Source: Polyangiaceae bacterium (lineage in GTDB: Bacteria > Myxococcota_A > Polyangia > Polyangiales > Polyangiaceae). Taken from it: a stretch of 64,000 nucleotides of DNA. This document shows positions 1-8,782 of the stretch, in pieces. The notes under the pieces were generated by a model. It searched no databases and was not told where the DNA came from. It saw only the letters and a program-made list of their open reading frames with translations. The stretch covers positions 607,701 to 671,700 of the forward strand of contig JACKEB010000014.1 of the NCBI GenBank assembly GCA_020633205.1, written 5' to 3'. Both the position numbers and the translations under genes were made by a program. The number at the start of each line of letters is the position of its first letter. Position 1 is the stretch's first letter.

Positions 1-131
1 GAATCCGCAGCTTGCTGCTGAGAATTCGCGGCCAGGAGGCGCGAACAAGCAACCTTTCCTGCTGCAAAACGCGGGCATTCCGGAGTGGCGTTCTCTTGGT
101 ATCCGCAGCTGTGACATACTCCAGGGCTTAG

Positions 132-1571
132 GTGGGACGGTTGCTGGACGCTCTAGACGACGCGGTGTGCATCGAGGACGCCGCGGGAATCATTCAGGAG
201 TGCAATTCTGCGTTCTGCGATTTGCTGAGCGCCCAGAGGGCCGAGCTGATTGGCGCCCACGGTAGCAGCCTACGCCACCGGTTCGCGGACACCTGGGAGG
301 TTCAGCGTCGCGAGTTCGTTGCCGACGATGGCGCGCAAAGGACCCTCGTACGACTCAGGGATAGAAGCCGGGAGCTTGCGAAGGAAGAGGCTCTCGCCAC
401 TCGCGCCAAGGAGCTCGAGCAAAACGAACGCAAGCTCGCCGAAATCCTGTCGCGACAGCGCTCCGTTCAGCACGCCCAGCGCCTCGAATCCGTGGGGCAA
501 CTGACAGGTGGTGTCGCGCACGACTTCAACAACCTGCTAGCGGTGATCACCGGTTGCTTGGAGCTGCTAAAGGTGCGCGCTGGCGAGAACCGTCCAGTGA
601 TAGAGCTCGCGGACCGCGCTCTAACCGCTGCCGAGCGCGGCGCCGCTCTCGTACAGCGCTTGCTCGCGTTCTCCCGCCGGCAGATGCTCAATCCCGAACC
701 GACGGACGTGAACTCATTGGTGACGGACGTCCTAGAACTCTCCCGTCGCAGCCTCGGCGAACACATCGAAATCGAAACTCAGCTATGCAGCGATCTCTGG
801 CCGGTGCTGGTCGACGCGAGTCAGCTGGAGAATGCGATTCTGAACTTGGTGATCAACGCGCGGGACGCCATGCCAGATGGTGGGATCTTGATGGTCTCGA
901 CGAACCGTTTCCGTGTGGATGTGGCGGAGGACGGCCTGGTCGTCGGGGAGTACGTGAAGATCGCGGTGTCTGACACCGGTACCGGCATCCCTCGCGAACA
1001 TCTCGGGCGTGTCTTCGAACCGTTCTTCACCACCAAAGAGACCGGGCGTGGCAGTGGTCTCGGCCTCTCCATGGTCTATGGATTCGTCACCCAGAGCCAC
1101 GGCGCGGTACGCATTCACAGCGAGACTGAAGCGGGTACCAGCGTTGAGCTGTTCCTTCCCCGCGTCGGCTTCGTTCCCCACGTGGAGCCGGAAGAAGCCG
1201 CCGAGCAACCCCGTGGTCGCGGCGAGTTGGTCCTCGTTGTCGAAGACGACCCGGCCGTTCGACGTACGGTGGTGTCTGTGCTCGAGGAGCTTGGCTACCG
1301 TGTTTTGGAAGCTTCGACAGCCGCGGACGCATTCGAAATCCTGCAGCAAACGAGCGTGGATTTGTTGCTGACCGACGTGGTGCTGGGGGGAACTGCCTCA
1401 GGTCCAGAGTTGGTGGAGCGCGCTCGGGAACGCATGCCTTCGCTCAACATCATCTTCATGACGGGTTACGCGGAGCAGCACCTCTCCGCGGTGGGTCAAG
1501 ACGCGAACATCTTGAAGAAGCCGTTTCGTGCACCTGAGCTCGCGCGCATGCTGCGTGAAGTGTTGAAGTAA
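132..1571 (+). CDS. Hybrid sensor histidine kinase (PAS-HisKA-HATPase-REC)
   Basis: Cytoplasmic hybrid histidine kinase of 479 aa. A PAS-like domain covers about residues 1-75 and a short coiled coil about 78-115. The HisKA H-box VGQLTGGVAHDFNNLL has the phospho-acceptor His130. The HATPase_c domain has an N-box near 231-250 (NLVINARDAM), DTGTGIP at 281-287 and GRGSGLGLSMV near 305-315. A receiver domain fills about 364-479, with EDD at 371-373 and the phospho-acceptor Asp415 in LLLTDVV. No membrane segment is visible, so it should sense a cytoplasmic signal. The GTG start directly follows an in-frame TAG, so no longer frame is possible; the PAS domain begins almost at residue 1, and an upstream part could be lost. 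No partner gene is adjacent. Confidence 0.93.
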   Translation: MGRLLDALDDAVCIEDAAGIIQECNSAFCDLLSAQRAELIGAHGSSLRHRFADTWEVQRREFVADDGAQRTLVRLRDRSRELAKEEALATRAKELEQNERKLAEILSRQRSVQHAQRLESVGQLTGGVAHDFNNLLAVITGCLELLKVRAGENRPVIELADRALTAAERGAALVQRLLAFSRRQMLNPEPTDVNSLVTDVLELSRRSLGEHIEIETQLCSDLWPVLVDASQLENAILNLVINARDAMPDGGILMVSTNRFRVDVAEDGLVVGEYVKIAVSDTGTGIPREHLGRVFEPFFTTKETGRGSGLGLSMVYGFVTQSHGAVRIHSETEAGTSVELFLPRVGFVPHVEPEEAAEQPRGRGELVLVVEDDPAVRRTVVSVLEELGYRVLEASTAADAFEILQQTSVDLLLTDVVLGGTASGPELVERARERMPSLNIIFMTGYAEQHLSAVGQDANILKKPFRAPELARMLREVLK

Positions 1572-1700
1572 CCCACGCGCGACCTAGCAAGTGCTCAACA
1601 GTGAGCGGCGTAGGTACGCAGGCGATCGTGGTTGTCGCCACGTGTAATTTCCACGCGTCTTTCACTGGACGGAGTGTGAGGTGAGTGGTGTGATCGGCCG

Positions 1701-2120
1701 ATGGCGCGCATCCTGACCGACGAGCGCCACTGGCCCTCGGTGGTGGTGGTTTGGCCGGAGCATCCGGTGAGCGATGAAGACCTCGACGCATACCTGGAAG
1801 CGTCGCGCCGCCAAGTCGCGCGCGGACGCCACGTCGTCCTGCACCTAGCGGACGGTGCCAGCGGTTTGGGTGCTCGCCATCGCCGGGTGGTGGCCAACTA
1901 CATCAAGCGGCACGAAGCGGAACTCAAGCGTGTGGTGCTCGCGGGGGCAATCGTGCTGCGAAACCCGGTGTTGCGAGGCATGATCATCGCTACCAACTGG
2001 CTTGCTCCTCCGCCCTCGCCACAGCGCATATTCGCGACTCGTGAGGCGGCGGAGGCATGGCTCGAGCAGGTCTTGGAAGAGGCGGGTGAGTACAGCGTCA
2101 GCGCCCCCGTGTTGGCCTGA
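1701..2120 (+). CDS. STAS/SpoIIAA-like small protein, function unknown
   Basis: A 139-aa soluble protein with alternating strands and helices: WPSVVVVWPEHPVSDEDLDAYL, then RHVVLHLADGASGLGARHRR, then VVLAGAIVLRNPVLRGMIIATNW. This order resembles the STAS/SpoIIAA-like proteins common in myxobacteria, in which a strand-loop-helix follows a conserved D(G/T) turn. The similarity is by pattern only and no catalytic residue is evident. It stands alone between the hybrid kinase and a convergent lipoprotein gene. The ATG at the given start fits the first strand. Confidence 0.7.
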   Translation: MARILTDERHWPSVVVVWPEHPVSDEDLDAYLEASRRQVARGRHVVLHLADGASGLGARHRRVVANYIKRHEAELKRVVLAGAIVLRNPVLRGMIIATNWLAPPPSPQRIFATREAAEAWLEQVLEEAGEYSVSAPVLA

Positions 2121-2152
2121 GCGCGTTTCCGCGTTGATACTTGCTCTTCAGG

Positions 2153-3433
2153 CTAGGGTGACCAGGTCCGGGCGAGCCAAGTGTCCCACTCGCCGAGTCC
2201 TGTGCGAGGCGTGTTCGTGTCAGCGTACAAGCCAGTGTCCCGCCAGATCTGCGCGAGCGGGTCCTGCCCCAGGAGCCCGTTCCAGAACGGGTCGAAGTCG
2301 ACGACCGTGAACCACATCACGAAGCGCACGTCGAGCGCGTTGGCTTCCTTGAGCATACGAGCGACGTAGGCTCTTTGGTTCTCCTCATTGGCCTTCACGT
2401 TGACGCTGTAGGTCGGGATCACTAGGTCCTCGGCGATCCAGCCGGTTTCCGCGATCGCGATTGGTTTCCCTGGGGCAATATCTTGCGCCTGGGAGAGCCA
2501 ACGCTCCGGGAGGTTGTCTGGGTCACCGGCGTTCGCGTGGCCGTAGAACACATAGCCGTAGGTGCTCACCCCAATCCAATCCGTACAGGCCAGGAGCTTG
2601 CCGAAGTTCTGTTGCATCGTCTTCGCATCCGCCGAGTCCGGATGCTTCAGCGCGACAGACACGAACACAGGCAGATCCGCGTGCTGTTGCTTGATGCGCG
2701 TGTAGACGTTGCAGGCGAAGTCGACGTACTTGTCGAACGCCTGAGAGTCATTGAGCAAGAGCTCACTGACCTCGATGCCGTCGTTGAAGTAGTCTGGTTG
2801 GAAGCGGTCGATCAGGTCGAGGGCGAAGTTGCCGTAAGCAGTCTGCACCTCTGGTGAGTCGAAGTCCCGAGTGGCCCACGCGCCCTCCCGAGGCATATTC
2901 GATGATGCTCCCCATGTGTCCGCGAGTTGGTTCCGTGCGGGATTGAGCGGAGCAAGTGCAAGGTAGGTCGGCTTGCTCGGATCCAAGCGTGACACCCGAC
3001 CCTTCAACTCGTTCTCCACGTTGGCCGGGTAGGCGGAGCCCGCGAGCGCTTCTTCCCACGGGATCCCGCCGTCCAGGTGATGGGCGTTCAGGTCGCCGTG
3101 GGTCGCGATCTTGTCATAGGTGTCATTCACCGCGGAAACGGTTGCGTCCCAAGGCCAAGGGGAGAAGCCCACGCGCATGCTACGGGTGTTCTCGCTTCCC
3201 GCTGTGCCAGCGCTGCCACCGGTTGTGCTCCCTGCTGTTCCCCCCGTTCCCCCGGTTCCCGCGCTACCGCCGTTCGCGCCGCTGCCCGCAGAGCCTCCAC
3301 TGCCACCGGGTCCGCCGCTACCACCCGCGTTGTCATCTGAGGAGCAAGCGCTCACACCCAGGGCGCCCAAACACAAGGCGCCGAGCAGCGGTAGGAGTGG
3401 CGATCGCAGTCTGGTTTGGGGGAGAGGAGACAT
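2153..3433 (-). CDS. Lipoprotein with Gly-rich linker and TIM-barrel glycoside-hydrolase-like domain
   Basis: The 426-aa precursor starts MSPLPQTRLRSPLL and has a lipobox ending GVSAC, then a Gly/Ser/Thr linker of about 55 residues and a globular domain of about 340 residues. The domain has the look of a (beta/alpha)8 barrel: VGFSPWPWD, PTYLALAPLNPARN, YFNDGIEVSELL, PVFVSVALKHP, WIGVSTYGYV, PIAIAETGW and VRFVMWFTVVDFDPFW. The Glu of AETGW near the C-terminal third and the Glu of DGIEVSE match where clan GH-A hydrolases keep their catalytic pair. That role is inferred from pattern, not proven. The frame is open for 23 more codons upstream, but the chosen ATG gives a normal signal peptide. A surface-anchored polysaccharide hydrolase is the best guess. 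Confidence 0.8.
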   Translation of the reverse strand: MSPLPQTRLRSPLLPLLGALCLGALGVSACSSDDNAGGSGGPGGSGGSAGSGANGGSAGTGGTGGTAGSTTGGSAGTAGSENTRSMRVGFSPWPWDATVSAVNDTYDKIATHGDLNAHHLDGGIPWEEALAGSAYPANVENELKGRVSRLDPSKPTYLALAPLNPARNQLADTWGASSNMPREGAWATRDFDSPEVQTAYGNFALDLIDRFQPDYFNDGIEVSELLLNDSQAFDKYVDFACNVYTRIKQQHADLPVFVSVALKHPDSADAKTMQQNFGKLLACTDWIGVSTYGYVFYGHANAGDPDNLPERWLSQAQDIAPGKPIAIAETGWIAEDLVIPTYSVNVKANEENQRAYVARMLKEANALDVRFVMWFTVVDFDPFWNGLLGQDPLAQIWRDTGLYADTNTPRTGLGEWDTWLARTWSP

Positions 3434-3648
3434 GTCGCGCCAGTGTAGCAAGTCGCGTGCCTCGTAGTCGCCTGCGCCCCGGTGGCGTTTTTCTGGGCCC
3501 ATGTTGGCTCACGTTATCCGTCAGTGAACCGAGCTTCACATCGAGGCTGGGTCGCCTGGAGGAGGCGAGGCGTGAAAAGACGCGAGGTTCAAACAGGTTT
3601 GGGAAGCGTCGGCGATACCACACGGATAACCTTCGAGGAGTCGGAGCG

Positions 3649-4170
3649 ATGTCCAAGTCGGAATGGGTGGTGTGCTGTCTGATACTGTCGCTGAGTGCGT
3701 GCAACTCGGGGACGCGCGCGCCAACCCAGCAGGCAATGTCGCCAAGGCCTGCGGGAGTTGAGTCGGTAGCGCTGACGACAGCGGAGCCCAGTGCTCAGCC
3801 CGTCGAGCACCGCCGCGAGGTTTGGCTGATCGGCACCTTTGCAGTCGCCGAAGGGGAGACACCCGGGAGCAGTGTCGAATACACCTGGCCGTCGCTGGTC
3901 GTCGCGTCGAGTGACCCCGGCGGAAATGAAGTCTGGGAGGGCATCGTCGCGATGCCGCTCAACTGCACGACGAAGACCACAGCTCAGGCCCTCTGGGTGC
4001 TCGACTGCATCGAAGCCGACCATCATGACACGCTGACGCTGACTCAAGATGGCCAGGAGCTCTTGGTGACGCGCGTGCACCGGATGGGCAAAAAACAGGA
4101 TCCGCCAGAGGTCGCCAAGCGCTTCAAGCTCGAGCCGGGAGAGGTTGCGGTGCCCGGCCCCGAGCGCTGA
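3649..4170 (+). CDS. Hypothetical lipoprotein
   Basis: A 173-aa protein with a lipoprotein signal (MSKSEWVVCCLILSLSAC) and mature N-terminal Cys. The mature part reads HRREVWLIGTFAVAEGE ... SLVVASSDPGGNEVWEGIVAMPLNC ... ALWVLDCIEADHHDTLTLTQDGQELLVTR, which suggests a small beta-sandwich with two or more Cys residues. The open frame extends far upstream (to 2956), but that part is antisense to the neighbouring lipoprotein and Arg/Ser-rich. The ATG at 3649 gives the only credible signal peptide. No family recognised. Confidence 0.72.
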   Translation: MSKSEWVVCCLILSLSACNSGTRAPTQQAMSPRPAGVESVALTTAEPSAQPVEHRREVWLIGTFAVAEGETPGSSVEYTWPSLVVASSDPGGNEVWEGIVAMPLNCTTKTTAQALWVLDCIEADHHDTLTLTQDGQELLVTRVHRMGKKQDPPEVAKRFKLEPGEVAVPGPER

Positions 4171-4250
4171 GCGGCGCACGTGCGTGCTTGCAGTCGGCGC
4201 CTGCAAAACTTCAGCGCCGGTAGTGGGTTCGCAGATCTACCCTGCGGCTC

Positions 4251-4688
4251 ATGACTGACGAGGCGGGGATAGAGATCAACGGCATGGCTCACGTGCAGCT
4301 CACGGTGAGTCGTTTCGCGGAGGCACGAAAGTTCTATGGGCGTCTCTTGCCCTTCTTGGGCATGAAGCCGGTGATGGACTTCGATGGCTTCTACTACTGC
4401 GTCGGAGGACGTACGGGCTTGGCAATCTCCTCGGCGGATACCGAGCACGCCTCAGAGCGCTTCGTTCAGCGTCGCGTGGGCTTGCATCATGTTTGTTTCC
4501 GTGCGAGAACGCGCGAGGACGTGGACAAGGTGCACGAGCTCGTGCAAGAGCTCGGTGGTACTGTGGTGCATCCACCGGAGGAGGCTCAGTGGGCGCCTGG
4601 CTACTACTCACTGCTGTTCGAAGATCCCGATGGGATCCGTCTCGAGATTAACTTCGTGCCCGGCAAGGGGTTGCTCAAGGACGCTTGA
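4251..4688 (+). CDS. VOC family (glyoxalase/dioxygenase fold) protein
   Basis: A 145-aa protein with the vicinal oxygen chelate fold: two babbab modules, beginning INGMAHVQLTVSRFAEARKFYGRLLPFLGM and continuing RVGLHHVCFRARTREDVDKVHELV and YYSLLFEDPDGIRLEINFVPGKG. The FEDPDGIRLE segment is the hallmark C-terminal metal-ligand strand, with Glu as ligand, and His residues in AHVQL and LHHVCF are the other likely ligands. Members include glyoxalase I, extradiol dioxygenases and fosfomycin/bleomycin resistance proteins; the substrate cannot be read from sequence. The gene stands alone. Confidence 0.9.
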   Translation: MTDEAGIEINGMAHVQLTVSRFAEARKFYGRLLPFLGMKPVMDFDGFYYCVGGRTGLAISSADTEHASERFVQRRVGLHHVCFRARTREDVDKVHELVQELGGTVVHPPEEAQWAPGYYSLLFEDPDGIRLEINFVPGKGLLKDA

Positions 4689-4899
4689 GCAGCTGTTGCC
4701 ACAACGCCTGAGCCGCGGGGCCAGGCCCGGGCTTGCGTGGTCTGAGTAAGTAGAGCGGGATGCTCCGGCATACGTCGAGGTGCGCAAGCAGCACTTCGAG
4801 CCATCTGTGCGGGTGACGCAGAAGATCGCGAACTGCGAGTCCAGCGCCTGAACCCTTTGTACGCCCCGCGGCTCTGACCTCGGAGACGAGGAGCAATTC

Positions 4900-5211
4900 A
4901 TGACGCTGAAGAGCGAGTTCGAGGGCGTGGCGAGCGCTGCGCCCCGGGATGAGTCGACTGGAGAACAAGGCGCCGCGCAGGCACGCAAAGACGGCAACGC
5001 ATTCCTGGCGAGTGGCCTTGGGATCGGTGCGTTCGGCGTCGCGAGCGGAGTGCTCCTCGGCGCCGTATGCCCGGTGTGCGTCGTCGCCACTCCGGCGCTG
5101 ATCGGCGCTGGCGTCTACAAGCGGGTGCGCGCCTGGCGCCTGGAGAAGCAGGCGAACGACGCCTCAGGCACTTCGGTGTCGGCGTCGCACCAGCATCCAG
5201 CCAAGGGCTAA
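4900..5211 (+). CDS. Small membrane protein with CPVC motif
   Basis: A 103-aa protein with a polar N-terminus (about 1-35), a hydrophobic hairpin (about 36-70) with two helices around VCPVC, and a basic helix KRVRAWRLEKQA. The CPVC pair sits in the membrane loop and might bind a metal or form a disulfide, but no known family is recognised. A strong Shine-Dalgarno (GAGACGAGGAG) lies 6 bases before the ATG. The 3' end overlaps the convergent EGF-repeat gene by 48 bp. Confidence 0.72.
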   Translation: MTLKSEFEGVASAAPRDESTGEQGAAQARKDGNAFLASGLGIGAFGVASGVLLGAVCPVCVVATPALIGAGVYKRVRAWRLEKQANDASGTSVSASHQHPAKG

Positions 5212-6801
5212 GAGCCAAGCCGCACCGAGGGGGCGCCGCTCGCTGCTCAACACGTTGCAGCCGCAGCCTCCGTCATCGTCGGACTTCGCACCGCTGTTCG
5301 TGCCGGCAGTGCCGCTTGTACCCGCAGTGCCGCTTGTACCAGCACTGCCGCTTGTACCAGCACTGCCGCTTGTACCCGCAGCGCCACCGGTAGCAGTGCC
5401 ACCGGCCGCCGTGGAGTTGCCCGAGCCGGCGTTCGCGGTGCCTCCTGCGCTCGCGCCGCCAGAACCGCCGGTCGCCGAACCAGCCGCGCCGCCGCTGCCA
5501 CCTGCCGACGCACCGGCGCTTCCGCCAGCCTCATTCCCCGCGGATCCAGCGCTGCCGCCGGTGCCGTCTTGAGTGCAGGTGGTGCCGTCGCCGGTGTACC
5601 CCGGCGGGCACGTGCAGGTCGCGTCGCCGAGCGCCGTCGACGGGTCGCTGCAGGTGGCGACTGGATCGCAGCCGGCGATGCCTAGGGCGCACTCGTCCTC
5701 TGCGACGCAGTTCGTGCCGTCGGATGAGGCACCTTGCTTGCAGTTGCAGGCATACCCGGGCGCAGTCCAAGCGCCGCTCGCGGTTTGCGTGCAGCCTTGC
5801 CCATCATCTCCCCCCTCGCCGTAGCCGCTGCAGGGGTGGCCCGCACACTCATCGATGTCGCTGCATCCGCTGCCGCCAGGTTGGCCGTCTCCCACGTAGC
5901 CGGCCTTGCAAGTGCAGGTGTAGCTGCCCGGTGTGTTCAGGCAGGTTGCGTTCACATCGCATGGAGTACCGGTGCACTCGTTGGTGTCCTGGCAGGAGAA
6001 GGCGCCGTGGCCGTTGCCCGTGTAGCCAACTGGGCAGGTGCATGTGAAATCTCCAAACGCGGAGCTGGGATCGTTGCATACCGCTAGCGGGTGGCAGTCA
6101 TCGGTTCCAGCAGTGCACTCCGTTTGCACGACACAGGTGGAGCCGTTGAAGCCGTAGCCAGGAGCGCAACTACAGGTGTAGCCCGGTGGGCTCCAGCTTG
6201 AGAAGGCTATCTCATTGCAGCCCATGGCGTCTTGGCCCCCGACCCCATTGGATCCACACGGATGTGAAGCGCACTCGTCGAAGTTGCTACAACTCCAAGC
6301 GCCGGTGCCCGACACGGTGCCCGCGGTGTGCAAGGCGCAGTCGAAGGCGAAGATGTAGTTGTAGGTTGGGCTGGCGTCCCGCGTCGCCATGCAGTCCACG
6401 TTGGAACCGCACGCCACGCGCCCTCCGCCTCCGCTGGCGCACGCCAGCTGATCGCAGCCCGCAGCCTCTGCGCTGGCGTGAAACCCCGCTGAACCTGTGG
6501 TCCCCAGCTCGCTTGCGTTGCTGAGCCCGTCGCCGTCGGTGTCAGCGTCCCCGAGCGCAGTGGTCCAACCGCTCAGGCGATACGCCTTTCCGAACGGATT
6601 CAGGCACGGGGCCAGCGGGTCTCCGGCCGTGCCGCAAGACCCACTGGGGCTAACGTGGCAGTCGCTGCACTCCGTGGCGTTGAAGCTGGACGGGAGCGGC
6701 GTTAGCCCGAGGGAGGTGATTGAGTCGGGGTGAGCGTGGGCCGCAGCGGTCAAGCCGAGGCACAGCGCGCCGATGGAGAGGGTGAGTAGAGGTTTAATCA
6801 A
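5164..6801 (-). CDS. Secreted EGF-like repeat protein with MYXO-CTERM-type anchor
   Basis: A 545-aa protein from a TTG start that gives a perfect Sec signal (MIKPLLTLSIGALCLGLTAAAHA). The order is: a Cys-rich N-module with CSDCH and a Ca-binding DADTDGDGLSN loop, at least five EGF-like modules (patterns such as DECAGHPC, CTCPPGYTGDGTTC and CLNTPGSYTCTC, several Ca-binding), a stalk of about 100 residues rich in Gly/Ala/Ser/Thr with AGTSG repeats, and a C-terminus with GGCGC, a hydrophobic helix and RRRHRSA. This tail fits MYXO-CTERM, predicted to be cut and lipid-anchored at the surface. The open frame continues 93 codons upstream, but that part is low quality and has no signal peptide. It overlaps gene 4900-5211 tail to tail. 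Confidence 0.88.
   Translation of the reverse strand: MIKPLLTLSIGALCLGLTAAAHAHPDSITSLGLTPLPSSFNATECSDCHVSPSGSCGTAGDPLAPCLNPFGKAYRLSGWTTALGDADTDGDGLSNASELGTTGSAGFHASAEAAGCDQLACASGGGGRVACGSNVDCMATRDASPTYNYIFAFDCALHTAGTVSGTGAWSCSNFDECASHPCGSNGVGGQDAMGCNEIAFSSWSPPGYTCSCAPGYGFNGSTCVVQTECTAGTDDCHPLAVCNDPSSAFGDFTCTCPVGYTGNGHGAFSCQDTNECTGTPCDVNATCLNTPGSYTCTCKAGYVGDGQPGGSGCSDIDECAGHPCSGYGEGGDDGQGCTQTASGAWTAPGYACNCKQGASSDGTNCVAEDECALGIAGCDPVATCSDPSTALGDATCTCPPGYTGDGTTCTQDGTGGSAGSAGNEAGGSAGASAGGSGGAAGSATGGSGGASAGGTANAGSGNSTAAGGTATGGAAGTSGSAGTSGSAGTSGTAGTSGTAGTNSGAKSDDDGGCGCNVLSSERRPLGAAWLLALGWMLVRRRHRSA
5290..5390. repeat. 18-bp minisatellite in the stalk of the EGF-repeat gene
   Basis: About five tandem units of CAGTGCCGCTTGTACC type, some with CAGCACTGCCGCTTGTACC, run through this stretch. 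Read on the minus strand they encode the six-residue repeat GTSGSA or GTSGTA of the surface stalk. The near-identity of neighbouring units suggests recent copy-number change by slippage. Confidence 0.8.
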
Positions 6802-7048
6802 GTTAGAATAGCGGCTACTCCCACCCCCAGGGAAGAGCGGACTACGTCGGGGATCTAACGGTTGCGAGGCGGAGCGCCCGTGATAACTTCGCGTCCTGGG
6901 TGCCGCAGGGGCGCCCTTCCCGCCGGAAAGAGTGCTCACCCTGCTTGTGTGTCTTTTGTTCGCGTGATCACATCGTGACGCGACATCCTCAAAGCCGAGG
7001 GAGCGGGTAGCGGCTGATTCAATTCTCATCCGTGCGGATGAGAGGGAG

Positions 7049-7528
7049 ATGTCTCCGATGGTGACCAGCGCCCAGCGCACGTATCTGGAAGTGACCGAAG
7101 CCGCGGGCCGCGACTTCGTACAGCGTGGTCTTCAAGGCCCCGTGGTGATGCTCAACCTGCTGAAGTACCGGCAAGTCGCGGACTATTCAGCGCACCCAGA
7201 GCTTGCCCCGAGCACACCCGTCAGCGGCGAAGCCGCATATGGCGTCTACATGGAGCACACGCTGCCACTGCTCCAGAGGTCCGGTGGAAGCATCCTGTTT
7301 TGGGGGAGAGGTGCGCCGTTTCTGATTGGCCCGACCGAAGAAGCCTGGGACGCCATGCTCTTGGTGAAGCAAGCCAGCGTGGAGTCGTTCCTGGCCTTCG
7401 CGTCTGACCCTGCGTACCTGGCAGGGGTCGGGCATCGTATCGCCGCCCTCGAGGATTCGCGCTTGTTGCCACTCACGGAAGAAGCTGTGCCTGGGATGGT
7501 GCCTGCGCTCGATCCTGGGGGCGCCTGA
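7049..7528 (+). CDS. DUF1330 domain protein
   Basis: A 159-aa cytoplasmic protein of the dimeric ferredoxin-like alpha+beta barrel type. The strand GPVVMLNLLKYR, the helix AAYGVYMEHTLPLLQRSGGSILFWG, the strand EAWDAMLLVKQASVESFLAFASDPAYLAG and HRIAALEDSRLLP are typical of DUF1330. The biochemical role of this family is not established. The Shine-Dalgarno GAGAGGGAG just before ATG 7049 supports this start. Its stop overlaps the next start (TGATG), so the two genes are probably translated together. Confidence 0.85.
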   Translation: MSPMVTSAQRTYLEVTEAAGRDFVQRGLQGPVVMLNLLKYRQVADYSAHPELAPSTPVSGEAAYGVYMEHTLPLLQRSGGSILFWGRGAPFLIGPTEEAWDAMLLVKQASVESFLAFASDPAYLAGVGHRIAALEDSRLLPLTEEAVPGMVPALDPGGA

Positions 7529-8097
7529 TGTCGCGCGGAAACGAAGCCGCGGCACAAGATCCAGTCAAGGAACTCAAGCTGCGTGCGAAGTTCCTGCACC
7601 GTGCCGTGATGCGTAGTGATCCAGCCGCCGTAAAGCGGCTGCGCGCTTTGCCCGAACTCCGTCGCGCGGATGACGCGGCGATTGTCGCCCAAGGCGGGGA
7701 GCTCAGGCGTAAGCACTGCCTGGCGGTCGTCGCGCGGGAGTGCGGCTTCCCGAGTTGGGAGCATGCGCTACGTGCCCTGAGCGGTGACGTCGAGATCTCC
7801 GAACATGGGACGCTGCTCTACAGTTCGAGCGGTGTGCTCAACCACTGGTTCTCGAGCTACGACGAAGCCCACGCCGCTTGGGCAGACGCGCGCAGAGACG
7901 GCGTCGCCTATCTGTTCGCGTACAAGCGCGACTACTTCGTCACCGGCGTCGCCTTCGTCGAGTCCCTGGGACTGGACCCAGACGACCCGGATTGGCAGGC
8001 TCTGGGCTGGAATTGGGTGAAACCCGCAAACGTCGAAGCGCGGGCGAGGCTCTTCTACAAGCGGCTACTGGCGATTCGCGCGGTAGCTGCCGCCTGA
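7528..8097 (+). CDS. Ankyrin-associated-type hypothetical protein
   Basis: A 189-aa soluble protein coupled to the DUF1330 gene by a TGATG overlap. Residues about 20-85 carry a helical segment ending in HCLAVVARECGFPSWEHALRAL. This resembles the AREYGFPSW-type motif that often precedes ankyrin repeats, but no ankyrin repeats follow. The second half (GVLNHWFSSYDEAHAAW ... GVAYLFAYKRDYFVTGVAFVESLGLDP) is unrecognised and resembles a small alpha/beta domain. The operon partner suggests a shared but unknown cytoplasmic task. Confidence 0.75.
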   Translation: MSRGNEAAAQDPVKELKLRAKFLHRAVMRSDPAAVKRLRALPELRRADDAAIVAQGGELRRKHCLAVVARECGFPSWEHALRALSGDVEISEHGTLLYSSSGVLNHWFSSYDEAHAAWADARRDGVAYLFAYKRDYFVTGVAFVESLGLDPDDPDWQALGWNWVKPANVEARARLFYKRLLAIRAVAAA

Positions 8098-8166
8098 CTG
8101 GTCGAGCCATTTCTACCTGAAAACACGGGTTCGGGATTACACTGCTGCTCAGTGGAGAGGGAGCCC

Positions 8167-8742
8167 GTGGAAGACGACACACGCGTCGCTGAGCTCGAGC
8201 GCCGGCTTGCCGCGCTCGAGCAGAAGCTCGAGGCCAAGCCTGCGGAGCCGAAGCCGGAGCCCGCCCCGGCAAGGCCGAGCTGGGGCCTCCCGGTGGCGCT
8301 GGCTGTGATCCCCGCGGTAGCGTCCGTCGCGGCGGCTTGGGTCTCGGTACAGAAGGAGGCCAGCACCTCCACCAAGGCTGAAGCCGCGAACTCGGCCGCA
8401 TCGGTGGCGATGAGCGCGTCGGCGCAAGCGGCGAGTGCGTCGTCTGCGGCGAGCGGGGCGGAGTCCGAGGCGCAGAAGGCGCAAGAGCGCGTTCAGCGCC
8501 TCGAGGTCCGAGCGTGGGCACTGGAGCGCATCGCTCACGGTGTGCCCCTCGCCCCCATCACCGCCAGCGACGAGAACTGGTCCGCCTACTTGGCGTGTGC
8601 CGACAGCGCCCACGACGAACCCGCGAAGCGGGCGTGCTACTGTAAGCTGATTCAACAAGCACAGCCTGACAGCATGGATGCGTGCCAGGCCGCGGTGAAG
8701 AAGCGTGATACCGAAGAGAAGCTGGAGAAGAAGGACAAGTAG
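8167..8742 (+). CDS. Coiled-coil single-pass membrane protein, unknown
   Basis: A 191-aa protein with an N-terminal coiled coil (RVAELERRLAALEQKLEAK), a Pro/Glu linker, one membrane helix (GLPVALAVIPAVASVAAAWV), an Ala/Ser-rich helical stretch with small-residue heptads, and a C-terminal domain with three Cys (ACADSAH, ACYCKL, DACQAA) ending in a Lys/Glu tail. The GTG at 8167 is preceded by GAGAGGGAG at good spacing; a GTG at 8152 is also in frame but lies within that Shine-Dalgarno region. Function unknown. Confidence 0.72.
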   Translation: MEDDTRVAELERRLAALEQKLEAKPAEPKPEPAPARPSWGLPVALAVIPAVASVAAAWVSVQKEASTSTKAEAANSAASVAMSASAQAASASSAASGAESEAQKAQERVQRLEVRAWALERIAHGVPLAPITASDENWSAYLACADSAHDEPAKRACYCKLIQQAQPDSMDACQAAVKKRDTEEKLEKKDK

Positions 8743-8782
8743 CTTCCTTCGCCTGAGCTGGGCTATATACCGTGCGGAAAAT

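Noticed and set aside
6640..6690. CSDCH as heme c site in the EGF protein
   Set aside because: Only one CxxCH is present and the rest is disulfide-type EGF; it fits a Cys-rich head better than a cytochrome.
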